Positions 7,855 through 16,365 of a stretch of 64,000 bases of DNA are shown piece after piece. The notes under the pieces are model-generated. The model saw nothing but the letters and a program-made list of their open reading frames with translations. It was not told where the DNA came from and did no database searches. The position numbers and the translations under genes are program-made. The stretch is taken from NCBI RefSeq assembly GCF_012927115.1, contig NZ_JABBFY010000001.1:310001-374000 (forward strand). The letters are read 5' to 3'. Source of the DNA: Sphingomonas sp. G-3-2-10. GTDB taxonomy: Bacteria > Pseudomonadota > Alphaproteobacteria > Sphingomonadales > Sphingomonadaceae. Position 1 is the first letter of the stretch; every line of letters starts with the position of its first letter.

Positions 7855-9164
7855 TGACTGCGGTAATCGCCTCGAACGGCCAGGCGCCGTTGCTCGCGGA
7901 CGCGGGCCCGTGGGTCGAGCGTACGCTGGCGCGGTTCCATGCGCATTATCTGGGCGATCACGGGCTGATCGTCACGACGATCGACGGCGACAGCGGCGCG
8001 ATCATCGACAACGAGCCGCTGATCGCCGATTTCGGCGATGTGCTGCCGTTCCTCGCGCGGTTCGGCGATACCGCGTTCGCGCTCGATCAGGTCGCCCGTG
8101 CGCGGTCGCGGATCGGCGGGGGGCTGTATCGCGAAGCGGATGGCGGCATCCGGCTGTTCACCAATCACGACTGGCTGCTCGGGCTGATCGAACTGCACGA
8201 GATGACCGGGGAACAGGGGTTCCTCGACGCCGCGGTCGATGGCGCACATGCGGTGCTCGATGGGTTCGAGCGTTCGGGGCTGCTGATCGACGAAGCGCCG
8301 TCGCTGCGGCGTCCGCGCACATTGCTGCAGCGATCGAGCGGGTTCAATCTCGGCTATGTCGAACTGCTGGTGGATCTGAACGCGCTGACCGGCGACGCGC
8401 GGTTCATCGACGCGGCGCGGCGGATCGCGAAAGCCTATGCCGCGACGGATTACTTCACCGCGCACGGCGTGTTCGGAACGGTGTTCTGTTCATGGTCGCG
8501 CGCCGTGGACAGGCTGGCGGCCAACGCCGCGCAGATGCGGTCGCTGCTGTTCAAGGACAATACGAACGGCGCGTGGAGCCTGCTCGCCTTGTATCGGGCC
8601 GAGCCCGAGCCCGCGCTGCGGCTGGCGATCGAGCGGTGGCTCGCCGGGTTCGAGGCCTGTTACTGGAATGGCGGCGACGTCCAGCTGTGGCGGGACAAAA
8701 GCGGTGCGCGCGATGTGGCGCTGCGGGCCGCCTTCGCGTCGCTCGACTTGCTGTGCGATCTCCATCTGGCGGGATTCGAGGGGCGGCCGATCGAGCTGGC
8801 GACGGCGATTGGCGATCGCTGGCTGGGCCATCAATGGGCGAACGGGCTGTTTCCGGAGCAGCCGGGGCGTTCGGGCAACCATGTCGATTGCAACACCGAC
8901 ATGACCGTGTCGCTGATGAAGCTGGCGGGGATCACCGGCGAGGTGCGTTTCGCTGAGGCAGCGCGGCGCAGCGCGCAGGCGGTGGTCGGGCTGCACGAGA
9001 CCGATCTGGGCATGGTGCTGAGTGTCGATACGACCGGCATGGCGCTGGACGAGCGGATCATCGTCAAATACCAGTCGCTCGCGCTCAAGCTGGCGCTGCT
9101 TCCGGCCGATCCCGCCGCGCTCATCGCCGATACCGCCCTGATCAAGCTGCTGAGGGACCGTTGA
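7854..9164 (+). CDS. Helical-barrel (six-hairpin glycosidase-like) protein of unknown function
   Basis: 436 aa; ATG overlaps the preceding stop (TGATG). The sequence shows repeated helical hairpins, for example FTNHDWLLGLIELHEMTGEQ, FNLGYVELLVDLNALTGDAR and DMTVSLMKLAGITGEVRFAE, each with the x-x-L-x-x-L-x-x-x-T-G-D/E pattern of (alpha/alpha)6 toroid enzymes such as unsaturated glucuronyl hydrolases, epimerases and GH88/GH105-like proteins. No catalytic motif could be assigned and no signal peptide is present. It is fused by overlap to the propeller gene upstream and a GT4 gene downstream, so the three are probably co-translated. A role in processing or modifying the polymer repeat is inference. 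Confidence 0.65.
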   Translation: MTAVIASNGQAPLLADAGPWVERTLARFHAHYLGDHGLIVTTIDGDSGAIIDNEPLIADFGDVLPFLARFGDTAFALDQVARARSRIGGGLYREADGGIRLFTNHDWLLGLIELHEMTGEQGFLDAAVDGAHAVLDGFERSGLLIDEAPSLRRPRTLLQRSSGFNLGYVELLVDLNALTGDARFIDAARRIAKAYAATDYFTAHGVFGTVFCSWSRAVDRLAANAAQMRSLLFKDNTNGAWSLLALYRAEPEPALRLAIERWLAGFEACYWNGGDVQLWRDKSGARDVALRAAFASLDLLCDLHLAGFEGRPIELATAIGDRWLGHQWANGLFPEQPGRSGNHVDCNTDMTVSLMKLAGITGEVRFAEAARRSAQAVVGLHETDLGMVLSVDTTGMALDERIIVKYQSLALKLALLPADPAALIADTALIKLLRDR

Positions 9165-10348
9165 TGCCGATCGGCTATGTCATCCATCGCTTTCCCTGGC
9201 CGTCCGAGACGTTCATCTCGCGCGAAGTCGCCGGGCTGATCGAGCTGGGCGAGGATATCCGTATCTATTCGTTCGAGGGACCGGGGCCGGCGGAGATCGC
9301 GCTGCTGACGCCCCAATCGAAGGAGCTGATGGCGCGGACGCGCTATATCGACCGGGGCGAAGCGATGCGCGCGCTGGCGAGCCCGACCGGCCTGCGCGTG
9401 TTCGCCGATGCGCGGCGGACCATGCGCGAAGCGGCGGCGGGACGGCGGCTGTGGCTGCTCGCCGCGCGCGCGGCGGCGCTTGCGAAAGCGGTGAAGCGCG
9501 ACGGCGTGACGCAACTCCATGCGCACTGGCCCTATGCCACGATCACCTCGCATCTGGCGGCGCGGGCGATGGGCGTGCCCTATTCGGTGAGCGTCCATGC
9601 CCATGAAGTGGCGCATGAGAGCGATCATTTCCCGGCCTGCTTCAAGGAACTGCGCTTCGCCAGCTTCTGCAACGGCGCGGCGATGGAACATCTGCTGGCC
9701 AAGCTGCCCGCGGCGGCGCGGGACAAGGCGCATCTCGTCTATCACGGCGTCGATACCGCGCAGTTTACCCCCGGCCCGGATGCCGATGCCCCGCCGCCGG
9801 TGAAGCTGCTGTCGGCTGGCCGGATCACCCCGACCAAGGGGTTCGACCGATTGGTGCGGGCGTGCGCGGCAGCGTTCGCGCGCGGGATTCCAGTCGAGCT
9901 GACGATCCTGGGGCAGGGGGCGGCGATGGACGATATCCGCGCGCTTGCGGGCGAGCTTGGGTTCGGCGGGCGGCTGCATATGCCGGGCTGGGTGCCGCAC
10001 GACGCGGTGCCGGGGCATATCGCGGCCAGCCATGCCTTTTGCCTGCTCGCCAACACCGATTTCAATGACGGGCTGCCCAATGTCGTGCTCGAAGCGATGG
10101 CGGCGGGGCGGATCGCGATCGTATCGCCGATGCCCGCCGCGCATGAAGCGATCGATCAGGGCGCGAACGGCTATATCCTCGCGTCGCCCGATGACATCGA
10201 AGGGTTTGTCGCTGCGGTCGCCGCGCTCTACGAACGTCCCGAGGCGGCGCGCGAAATGGGCGTGGCGGCGCGGCAGGCGGTAATCGCGAAGCATGACGCG
10301 GCCACGCATCTCGGCACGATGCGGCGTCTGTTGCAGGGTGCGGCATGA
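9164..10348 (+). CDS. Glycosyltransferase family 4
   Basis: 394 aa GT-B fold. The N-terminal acceptor domain opens with IGYVIHRFPWPSETFISREV, a pattern common in colanic-acid and exopolysaccharide GT4 enzymes (WcaL-like). H-A-H-E-V and L-V-Y-H-G-V-D mark the hinge. The donor site is L-S-A-G-R-I-T-P-T-K-G-F-D and N-D-G-L-P-N-V-V-L-E-A-M-A-A-G. I chose ATG 9164, overlapping the previous TGA, rather than the TTG three bases upstream. The next gene overlaps its stop as ATGA. Likely adds one sugar to the repeat unit in the cytoplasm. Confidence 0.93.
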   Translation: MPIGYVIHRFPWPSETFISREVAGLIELGEDIRIYSFEGPGPAEIALLTPQSKELMARTRYIDRGEAMRALASPTGLRVFADARRTMREAAAGRRLWLLAARAAALAKAVKRDGVTQLHAHWPYATITSHLAARAMGVPYSVSVHAHEVAHESDHFPACFKELRFASFCNGAAMEHLLAKLPAAARDKAHLVYHGVDTAQFTPGPDADAPPPVKLLSAGRITPTKGFDRLVRACAAAFARGIPVELTILGQGAAMDDIRALAGELGFGGRLHMPGWVPHDAVPGHIAASHAFCLLANTDFNDGLPNVVLEAMAAGRIAIVSPMPAAHEAIDQGANGYILASPDDIEGFVAAVAALYERPEAAREMGVAARQAVIAKHDAATHLGTMRRLLQGAA

Positions 10349-11217
10349 CGAGCGCCGCCCTCGAGCGCGCTGCGCGCGGTGACGGACCGACGCTGGGCGC
10401 GGTGGCGATCTCTCGCGACGAGATCGTCGATATCAAGGGCTTCGTCGAGCATCTGCGTGGCTGGATCGACGAGATCGTGATCGTCGATGACGGATCGACC
10501 GACGGCACGCTGGATTATCTCGCCGGTTGCGGCTTTCCGGTGACGGTGGTCCATCGCCGGATCGAGCCGGAAGGCGGGTTCGCGGCGCAGCGCAACCACG
10601 GCATCGACAATGCCCGCTCCGACTGGCTCGTCCATATGGACATCGACGAGCGGATCCCGCCCGAGCTTGCGGCCGAGATGCGCGGCGCGATCCGGGAGAC
10701 GGACAGGAACGGCTTCAGATACCGGCGGCTGAACTATTTTCTGCATCGTCCCTTTCCGGCGGGCGGCTGGCAGCATTGGAACGAGCCGCAGCTTGGCCGC
10801 CGCGGCGCGCATCGCTTTGCCCGTCCGATCCACGAGAAGGTCGACGTCGAGGGCGGGGAGGGGGCGACCGGCCAGCTCGACGCGATGATGCTGCACCTGA
10901 ACGACGACAGTTTCGGCGAGCGGCTGCGCAAGAATGCCGGCTATTCGGAGCGGACGGCGCGCGAGATCATCGCCACCGGCAAGCGCATCGGCGCGCGGCA
11001 TCTGATCCTCGTGCCCACCAAGCGCGCGCTTTCGGCATATCTGAAGCAGGGTGCGTGGCGGCACGGCGTACGCGGGCTGATCTTCGCGATGTACACCTTC
11101 GCGGGCACTTTCAACTGGTATGCCTGCGCGTGGGACGAGCAGAACCGGATCGGCCGCGACACGCTGGAAGACGCGCTCGCGCAGCAATGGGGCAACGGGG
11201 ATCGACGCGATGGATAA
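10345..11217 (+). CDS. Glycosyltransferase family 2 (WaaE/KdtX-like)
   Basis: 290 aa GT-A enzyme. The nucleotide-binding D-D-G-S-T-D-G-T-L follows I-V-I-V near residue 50. GGFAAQRNHGIDNARSDWL leads to the metal-binding M-D-I-D-E-R. RRLNYFLHR and GRRGAHRFARPIHEKV resemble the beta-1,4-glucosyltransferases that extend LPS cores and exopolysaccharides. The start overlaps the upstream stop (ATGA) and the end overlaps the next gene by eight bases. Substrate unknown. Confidence 0.92.
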   Translation: MTSAALERAARGDGPTLGAVAISRDEIVDIKGFVEHLRGWIDEIVIVDDGSTDGTLDYLAGCGFPVTVVHRRIEPEGGFAAQRNHGIDNARSDWLVHMDIDERIPPELAAEMRGAIRETDRNGFRYRRLNYFLHRPFPAGGWQHWNEPQLGRRGAHRFARPIHEKVDVEGGEGATGQLDAMMLHLNDDSFGERLRKNAGYSERTAREIIATGKRIGARHLILVPTKRALSAYLKQGAWRHGVRGLIFAMYTFAGTFNWYACAWDEQNRIGRDTLEDALAQQWGNGDRRDG

Positions 11218-11851
11218 GCCCGCTGGAGGCGTTCAGGTCGGCGAGGGGTTTTACGACTTCGAGACCTATATGACCCGCGAGCGGTGGCAGAGCTATTGGT
11301 ACCAGCTCCGCGCCGTGATGAAGTACAAGCCGAAGACGGTGCTTGAGATCGGCTGCGGCACCGGTGCGACGACACAGATGCTGCGGCGGCTGGGGATCGA
11401 AGTCACGACCTTCGATTTCGACGCGAATTTGAACCCCGATATCAGCGGCGACGTGCGCGAACTCGAAGGGCTGGTCGGCAAGGGAAGCTACGATCTGGTC
11501 TGCGCCTTTCAGGTGCTGGAGCATATCCCCTACACCGATTTCAAGTCGACACTGGCGCAGCTCGGGCGCGTGGCGCGGCAGAATGTCGTCATCTCGTTGC
11601 CGCACTGGGGCTATCCGGTCGAACTGCGCGGGCAGTTCTTCAAGAAGCGCTTCTCGCTGGCGTTCGCGCGCAAGCTGACGCGGCCGATGGAGTGGAAGTT
11701 CGACGGCGAGCATTATTGGGAACTGGGCACCAACGGGCATTCGCTGGCGCAGGTCCGCGCGGCGATCGCCGGCGAACTGCCGATCCTCGATGAATATTTC
11801 TGCGCGGATTACAGCTACCATTATTTCTTCGAGCTGGGCGCGCATGGCTGA
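11210..11851 (+). CDS. Class I SAM-dependent methyltransferase
   Basis: 213 aa. Motif I VLEIGCGTGATTQML (near residue 45), motif II with T-F-D-F-D-A, and L-V-C-A-F-Q-V-L-E-H-I-P-Y for motif IV are clear. RQNVVISLPHWGYPVELRGQ follows with the C-terminal strand. ATG 11210 lies inside the end of the GT2 gene with an eight-base overlap; longer readings run deep into that gene and are rejected. Probably methylates a sugar of the polymer or a lipid-linked intermediate. Confidence 0.85.
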   Translation: MDKPAGGVQVGEGFYDFETYMTRERWQSYWYQLRAVMKYKPKTVLEIGCGTGATTQMLRRLGIEVTTFDFDANLNPDISGDVRELEGLVGKGSYDLVCAFQVLEHIPYTDFKSTLAQLGRVARQNVVISLPHWGYPVELRGQFFKKRFSLAFARKLTRPMEWKFDGEHYWELGTNGHSLAQVRAAIAGELPILDEYFCADYSYHYFFELGAHG

Positions 11852-13019
11852 AGTCGCGCGGGGAGAGGCGCTGAAGGGCCTGCGGATCGTCTGGCTGCAA
11901 TCGCCGCCCTGGGACGGGCTGTGGACGCGCCAGAACCATTTCTCGCGCCGCTTTGCCGCCGACGGGGCGGAGATCCTTTATGTCGAGAACCCGGTTTCGT
12001 TCGGGCGGCGTATCGGCGAAGGCGCGGGCGCGCTGACGGCGTCGGTGCGGCGCGACGTCGAGCCCGGGCTGTATGTGATGTCGCTGCCGATCCAGATCCC
12101 CGGATCGCCCAAATCCGGAGCGATCGGGAAGTTGAACGGGGCGCGCTTCGCAAGCGCCGTCGCGAAGTGGATGCGGCGTGAGGGATGGGAACGACCGCTC
12201 TACTGGTGCCGCCTGCCGATCTCGGTCGAGGCGCTCGACCGGCTGCCGCCCGGACCGGTCGTGTACGACGTGACCGACGACTATGCCCATTATGCCGGAG
12301 CCGAAGGAGAGCGCGCGCTGACTATCGCGCGCGAGGATCGGCTGATGCGCAAGGCAGGGCGGATATTCACCACCACCGCGGCGCTGGCGGAGCGGCTCGG
12401 TGCGATCAACCCGAAGGTGCAGGTCGTGCCCAACGGTGTCGATCCCAGCTTCTTCGCGCCCGCACCCGACGGCGAAGCCGATCCGCTGGCGCAGGTGGCG
12501 CGGCCGCGGATCGGGCATATCGGGCTGGTTGCGAGCTGGATGGATCTCGAACTGCTTGCGAAGATCGCCGCACGCTGGCCGGGGCAGCTCGTGTCGATCG
12601 GCCCGGTCAAGCCCGAGGTGCAGGCGGCCTATGAAGCGATCCCCGGGCTGATCCGCTTGCCGCCGGTGCATAATCTGGAGCTGCCGCGCTATTTGCGGGC
12701 GCTCGACGTGTGCATCCAGCCGCATCTCGCGCTGGAGGTGCGACACCGGGCCGATCCGCTCAAGATCGTCGAGTATATGGCTGCGGGGAAGCCGATCGTC
12801 TCGACCGCGCTGCGCAGCCTCGAGCCGCTGCGCGATGTCGTCGAACTGGCCGGGGATCACGACCAGTTCCTTGCTGCGATCGAGCGCAGCCTTGCGGATG
12901 CCGATCCGGCGTTGCAGACCGAACGGGTCCGGCGTGCGCGCGAACGATCGTGGGACGATCTGTACGGATCGGTTCGGGCAGCGGTGACGGATCTCGTGTC
13001 GGAGGATGGCGGCAAGTGA
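11844..13019 (+). CDS. Glycosyltransferase, GT1/GT4-like (GT-B fold)
   Basis: 391 aa. It begins LKGLRIVWLQSPPWDGLW with H-F-S-R-R-F. YDVTDDYAHYAGA followed by a basic helix and QVVPNGVDPSFF mark the inter-domain region. The C-terminal domain has IGHIGLVASWMDLELLAKIA, P-P-V-H-N-L-E-L-P-R-Y-L-R-A-L-D-V-C-I-Q-P and KIVEYMAAGKPIVST, the donor site of teichuronic-acid/exopolysaccharide glycosyltransferases. It overlaps the upstream methyltransferase by eight bases and its stop overlaps the GTG of the Wzy-like gene. Confidence 0.88.
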   Translation: MAEVARGEALKGLRIVWLQSPPWDGLWTRQNHFSRRFAADGAEILYVENPVSFGRRIGEGAGALTASVRRDVEPGLYVMSLPIQIPGSPKSGAIGKLNGARFASAVAKWMRREGWERPLYWCRLPISVEALDRLPPGPVVYDVTDDYAHYAGAEGERALTIAREDRLMRKAGRIFTTTAALAERLGAINPKVQVVPNGVDPSFFAPAPDGEADPLAQVARPRIGHIGLVASWMDLELLAKIAARWPGQLVSIGPVKPEVQAAYEAIPGLIRLPPVHNLELPRYLRALDVCIQPHLALEVRHRADPLKIVEYMAAGKPIVSTALRSLEPLRDVVELAGDHDQFLAAIERSLADADPALQTERVRRARERSWDDLYGSVRAAVTDLVSEDGGK

Positions 13020-14401
13020 ATCTCACCATCATCGAAATCGCGCTGTTCCTGCTTTGCCTTGGCGGCGCGCGCTTCGGGCTGGGGCGACCGGGTCTGTTCC
13101 TGATGTGGCCGATCGCGGTGATCGTCTTTCCGACCGCGCGCGTATATTTCGGCTTCCCGCTCTATCTGTACGACATGATCGTCGCGCTGATGCTCCTCGA
13201 ATATCGCCGCGAGCTGCTGGCGATCCGGTGGGATTGGAAGCGCATCCCGTGGCACTATGTGTTCATTGCGCTGATCCTTGTCTGCGGGATCGCCTGGCCG
13301 CTGGTGGTGATGCCGGTGAACGTCCAGGCGGTCTGGGTGGTCGGGCACGCGCTACTGACATTCTCGGGCTTCGGTCTGGCGGCGTTGATCTTCTATGACT
13401 CTGCCAGGGTGCGTGAGCGGCTGTGGCTGGGATACGGCATCGCGGCGTCGGTGCTCATCCTGGGTGCAATCGGCCTGACCCAGTTCGGATCGCCGGCCGC
13501 GGCGGGCCGGGTGGCAGCCTTCTTCTATCGCGATTTCTCGCAGGACGCGTTCATCCACTCCAAATTCTACGCCGAAATCGTCGCGCGGCGTGCGGCAGGT
13601 CCCTATGGATCGCCGAACTTGCTGGGCACGGTGGCGGTCCTTGCGGCGCTCGCGGCGTCGCTGCTCGTTCGCCAGCGCATCATCGTGCTGGCGGTCCTCG
13701 CGGCGGGAACGATTGCCCTGCTGTCTTCGGTTTCCCGTCAGGCGATGATCGGCGCGATCCTGGCAGGCATCATCTATTTCATCGTCTCGCGCGGACGGGA
13801 AAAGCTTGGCGCCGGCGTTGTCACGCTTGCCGCGGCGCCGCTGCTGGTCGTTGCCTTCCTGGCGTCGGATTATTCGACATCGGTGCTGGAACGCTTTTCG
13901 CGCTGGGACGAAGGCGTCACACAGGATGACAATTTCTCGGCTCGCTACGTCGATGGCCCGATAAGGCTGGCGACGACGATCGGAAAATTCCCGAGCATCT
14001 TCGTGTTCGGTACGGGGCCGGATATCACGAAGCTTGCGGGCGGCGGCGTCTATACCGGCGGGCGCGAAGCCGGGTTCGTATCGATCAGTTATCTGTTGTT
14101 CCTTTTCCAGTACGGCATCATCGGGCTTCTCGCTGGCATCGCGATGCATATCGAAGCGATACGAAACCTCAGATATGTACCCGCCGGGGTGCGCGCGCGT
14201 GTGGCGGCGCTGCTCACCGCCGTCTTCATTTTCTACATCGCGGACAATGGCCCCAATGTCAGCGAGACGGTGACGATGCTGTGCCTGCTGGCAGTCGGCA
14301 TCTGCTCCGGCAGCGCGCTGCGTGCTTCGCGAAGCTGGCGTCCGGCAGCGACCTCCACCCGCACGTGGCAGCGCGGGCTGGCGCCTGCCACGGCATCGTA
14401 G
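13016..14401 (+). CDS. O-antigen polymerase/ligase-like membrane protein (Wzy candidate)
   Basis: 461 aa with about ten membrane segments and one large periplasmic loop (roughly residues 290-350) containing FSRWDEGVTQDDNFSARY and V-F-G-T-G-P-D. A short R-x-x-x-G-P-Y-G-S-P-N-L-L-G motif precedes the later helices, as in Wzy/WaaL proteins. Such proteins polymerise undecaprenyl-linked repeats in the periplasm or ligate them to lipid A. The GTG start overlaps the previous stop (GTGA). Longer in-frame readings start inside the upstream gene. I cannot separate polymerase from ligase by sequence; the Wzx-like flippase and PCP/OPX genes favour polymerase. Confidence 0.8.
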   Translation: MNLTIIEIALFLLCLGGARFGLGRPGLFLMWPIAVIVFPTARVYFGFPLYLYDMIVALMLLEYRRELLAIRWDWKRIPWHYVFIALILVCGIAWPLVVMPVNVQAVWVVGHALLTFSGFGLAALIFYDSARVRERLWLGYGIAASVLILGAIGLTQFGSPAAAGRVAAFFYRDFSQDAFIHSKFYAEIVARRAAGPYGSPNLLGTVAVLAALAASLLVRQRIIVLAVLAAGTIALLSSVSRQAMIGAILAGIIYFIVSRGREKLGAGVVTLAAAPLLVVAFLASDYSTSVLERFSRWDEGVTQDDNFSARYVDGPIRLATTIGKFPSIFVFGTGPDITKLAGGGVYTGGREAGFVSISYLLFLFQYGIIGLLAGIAMHIEAIRNLRYVPAGVRARVAALLTAVFIFYIADNGPNVSETVTMLCLLAVGICSGSALRASRSWRPAATSTRTWQRGLAPATAS

Positions 14402-14408
14402 CCCCCGG

Positions 14409-15527
14409 ATGCGCGTCGCCTATCACTCGGACTCCTTCGCAAAAAGGGCCCGGTTCGGCCTGTCCCGCTACGCGCATTCGCTGCGGGACGGGCTTGCCGC
14501 CGAGGGCGTGGAGACATTGCCCTTTTCGACGCAGAGCGACTTTGGCGACACGCCGCCGGACTGGCTGAAGGAGACCGGCTTCCACCGCATCCGCGCATCC
14601 CGCAAGCTGATCGCGCCGGCATGGACCGCGCTGGGCATCCCCCGCGCCGAATGGATGTTGCCGCGCTTCGATCTGCTGCACTCGATCGACGTCGATTATC
14701 GCGCGCCGACCGGGAAGCCGTGGGTCGTCACGGTTCATGATCTCGGCGCGCTGGTTCATCCGGAATTCTTCTCCAACGCCGTGCCCTGGCTGTTACAGGC
14801 CTATGTGCGGCAGATGGCCGCGAAGGCGGATCGCATCCTGTGCGTTTCCCAATCGACCGCGGATGAAGTCGCGACGCTGGCTCGCGTGCCGCTGGGCGAT
14901 CGGCTGATGGTGATCGAGGAAGGCGTCGATCCCGAATTCTTCGAACAGCCGCCGGTCGAAGCCCTGGCGCTTTCCGAAGCCGTCATTCCGGCGGCCGAGC
15001 CCTTCCTCCTGTTCGCGGGCTCGATGAATCCGCGCAAGAATGTCCGGCGCGTTCTGCAGGCCTATCTTCGCCAGCTGCCCGGTCTGGCACAGCATCTCGT
15101 GCTGGTCGGTTCGCTGGGCTGGGATTCGGACGAATTGCGGACCGAGCTCGATGCGGCGCGAGCGACCGGGCGGGTTCACATGCCCGGCTATGTCAGCGAC
15201 GAGGTGCTGCGCGCGCTGTTGTGGCGGGCCGACGCCTATCTCTATCCGTCGCTGTACGAGGGCTTCGGTCTGCCGATCCTCGAAGCGATGGCATCGGGTT
15301 GCCCGGTCGTCACTGCGACCAATTCGTCGATGCCGGAGATCGCAGGCGATGCGGCGCTGCTGGTCGATGCGGAGAATGTCGATGCGATTTCGGATGCGAT
15401 TCAGCGTGTGACGTCGGACACCGCGCTCGCGGCCGAACTGCGCGGGAAGGGGCTTGCACGGGCCCGGAGCTTCACCTGGAGCGAGACCGCAAGGCGCACC
15501 GCGCAGGTCTATCGCGAACTCGTCTAG
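14409..15527 (+). CDS. Glycosyltransferase family 4 (mannosyltransferase-like)
   Basis: 372 aa. VTVHDLGALVHPEFF and ADRILCVSQSTADEV mark the acceptor domain. FLLFAGSMNPRKNVRRVL, then YPSLYEGFGLPILEAMASG and VVTATNSSMPEIAGDAAL give the GT4 donor site with the E-x7-E pair. This is the RfaB/WbaZ-like branch often transferring mannose, though the donor cannot be proved. ATG 14409 is seven bases after the Wzy-like stop. It is the last gene of the tight coupled run. Confidence 0.92.
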   Translation: MRVAYHSDSFAKRARFGLSRYAHSLRDGLAAEGVETLPFSTQSDFGDTPPDWLKETGFHRIRASRKLIAPAWTALGIPRAEWMLPRFDLLHSIDVDYRAPTGKPWVVTVHDLGALVHPEFFSNAVPWLLQAYVRQMAAKADRILCVSQSTADEVATLARVPLGDRLMVIEEGVDPEFFEQPPVEALALSEAVIPAAEPFLLFAGSMNPRKNVRRVLQAYLRQLPGLAQHLVLVGSLGWDSDELRTELDAARATGRVHMPGYVSDEVLRALLWRADAYLYPSLYEGFGLPILEAMASGCPVVTATNSSMPEIAGDAALLVDAENVDAISDAIQRVTSDTALAAELRGKGLARARSFTWSETARRTAQVYRELV

Positions 15528-15550
15528 CGGATAGCGCGCAGATCGTTCCA

Positions 15551-15570
15551 AAGCGGCATCGAAGCCGCTT
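15551..15570 (+). terminator. Possible hairpin terminator after the glycosyltransferase run
   Basis: AAGCGGC-ATCGAA-GCCGCTT forms a perfect seven-base stem 24 bases after the GT4 stop. No U-tract follows, so it could be a weak or Rho-assisted end, or an mRNA-stabilising hairpin. Confidence 0.4.
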
Positions 15571-15672
15571 GATCGCATCACTATTGCTGCGACTATGCGC
15601 ATCGTCGAAGACGAACCGTAACAAGCGGCGGCTACTCATCGCGTTCCTTCCCTCTGTCGACAGGCGGGTGTA

Positions 15673-16314
15673 ATGTTGCGGTCGCTCAAGCTGTCTCTGC
15701 GCAAGAAGTTCGCGCCGACCCTGTATCGGTATCCGCCGACCGGCCTGGTTCCCGATCGCCTCGCGACCTACATCACCGGCCTGCTCGACCGGCGCCATCT
15801 GAACCTTCCGGTGGCCGAGGTGGGATGCCATCTCGCGGGCACCTCGATCCTTGCCTGTCGGGCCCTGCGCCGGAACGGCTGGACGAGCAGCTACACCTGT
15901 TTCGACACATTCGGCGGCTTCGTCGCCGATCAGTTCGAAGCCGATGCCGCGCTGGGAACGCCCGATCGGCTGAAAGACATGTTCGGGGCCAATTCGGTGT
16001 CGCTGGTCCGCACCATCCTCGATCAGCATGGTTGTCAGGATATCGGGCTGGTGCAGGGCGACATCACCCGGGTGCCCGACAGCAAGTTCGCGCCGCTGTA
16101 CTCCGCGGTGCTGCTGGACATGGATCTCTCTGTGCCGACCTATGAGGCGCTGAAGCGGTTCTGGCCGCGCATGGCCTCCGGCGGGGTGATCTATGTCGAC
16201 GACTGCCCGCCGGACGGCGACTGGAAGGCGCGCATCGGCTTCGCGCAATTCTGCAAGGAATATGACCTTCCGGAGCGCTACGATTATGGCCTCGGGGTCG
16301 TCGAAAAGCCCTGA
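15673..16314 (+). CDS. TylF-like methyltransferase
   Basis: 213 aa. VAEVGCHLAGTSILACRALR is motif I; YTCFDTFGGFVADQFEAD is the D-T-F-G-G block. AVLLDMDLSVPTYEALKRFW and GGVIYVDDCPPDGDWKARIG provide the metal-site region of the TylF family. It is shorter than typical members (about 250 aa) and lacks part of the N-terminal lid. A 145-base gap separates it from the preceding gene, so it may have its own promoter. It converges on the BY-kinase gene. Probably another tailoring enzyme of the polymer. Confidence 0.78.
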   Translation: MLRSLKLSLRKKFAPTLYRYPPTGLVPDRLATYITGLLDRRHLNLPVAEVGCHLAGTSILACRALRRNGWTSSYTCFDTFGGFVADQFEADAALGTPDRLKDMFGANSVSLVRTILDQHGCQDIGLVQGDITRVPDSKFAPLYSAVLLDMDLSVPTYEALKRFWPRMASGGVIYVDDCPPDGDWKARIGFAQFCKEYDLPERYDYGLGVVEKP

Positions 16315-16365
16315 GCCGGAACACCAGCGGCGAACGCGATCGGGCGCCCGCCGCCGATCATCCCG

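Noticed and set aside
8831..10309. A 492-codon minus-strand frame opposite a glycosyltransferase
   Set aside because: Shadow of a GT4 gene with strong motifs; no start signals or recognisable domain.
16338..16359. GATCGG/CCGATC dyad between the convergent methyltransferase and kinase genes as a bidirectional terminator
   Set aside because: Six-base stem only, inner mismatch, no U-run on either strand.
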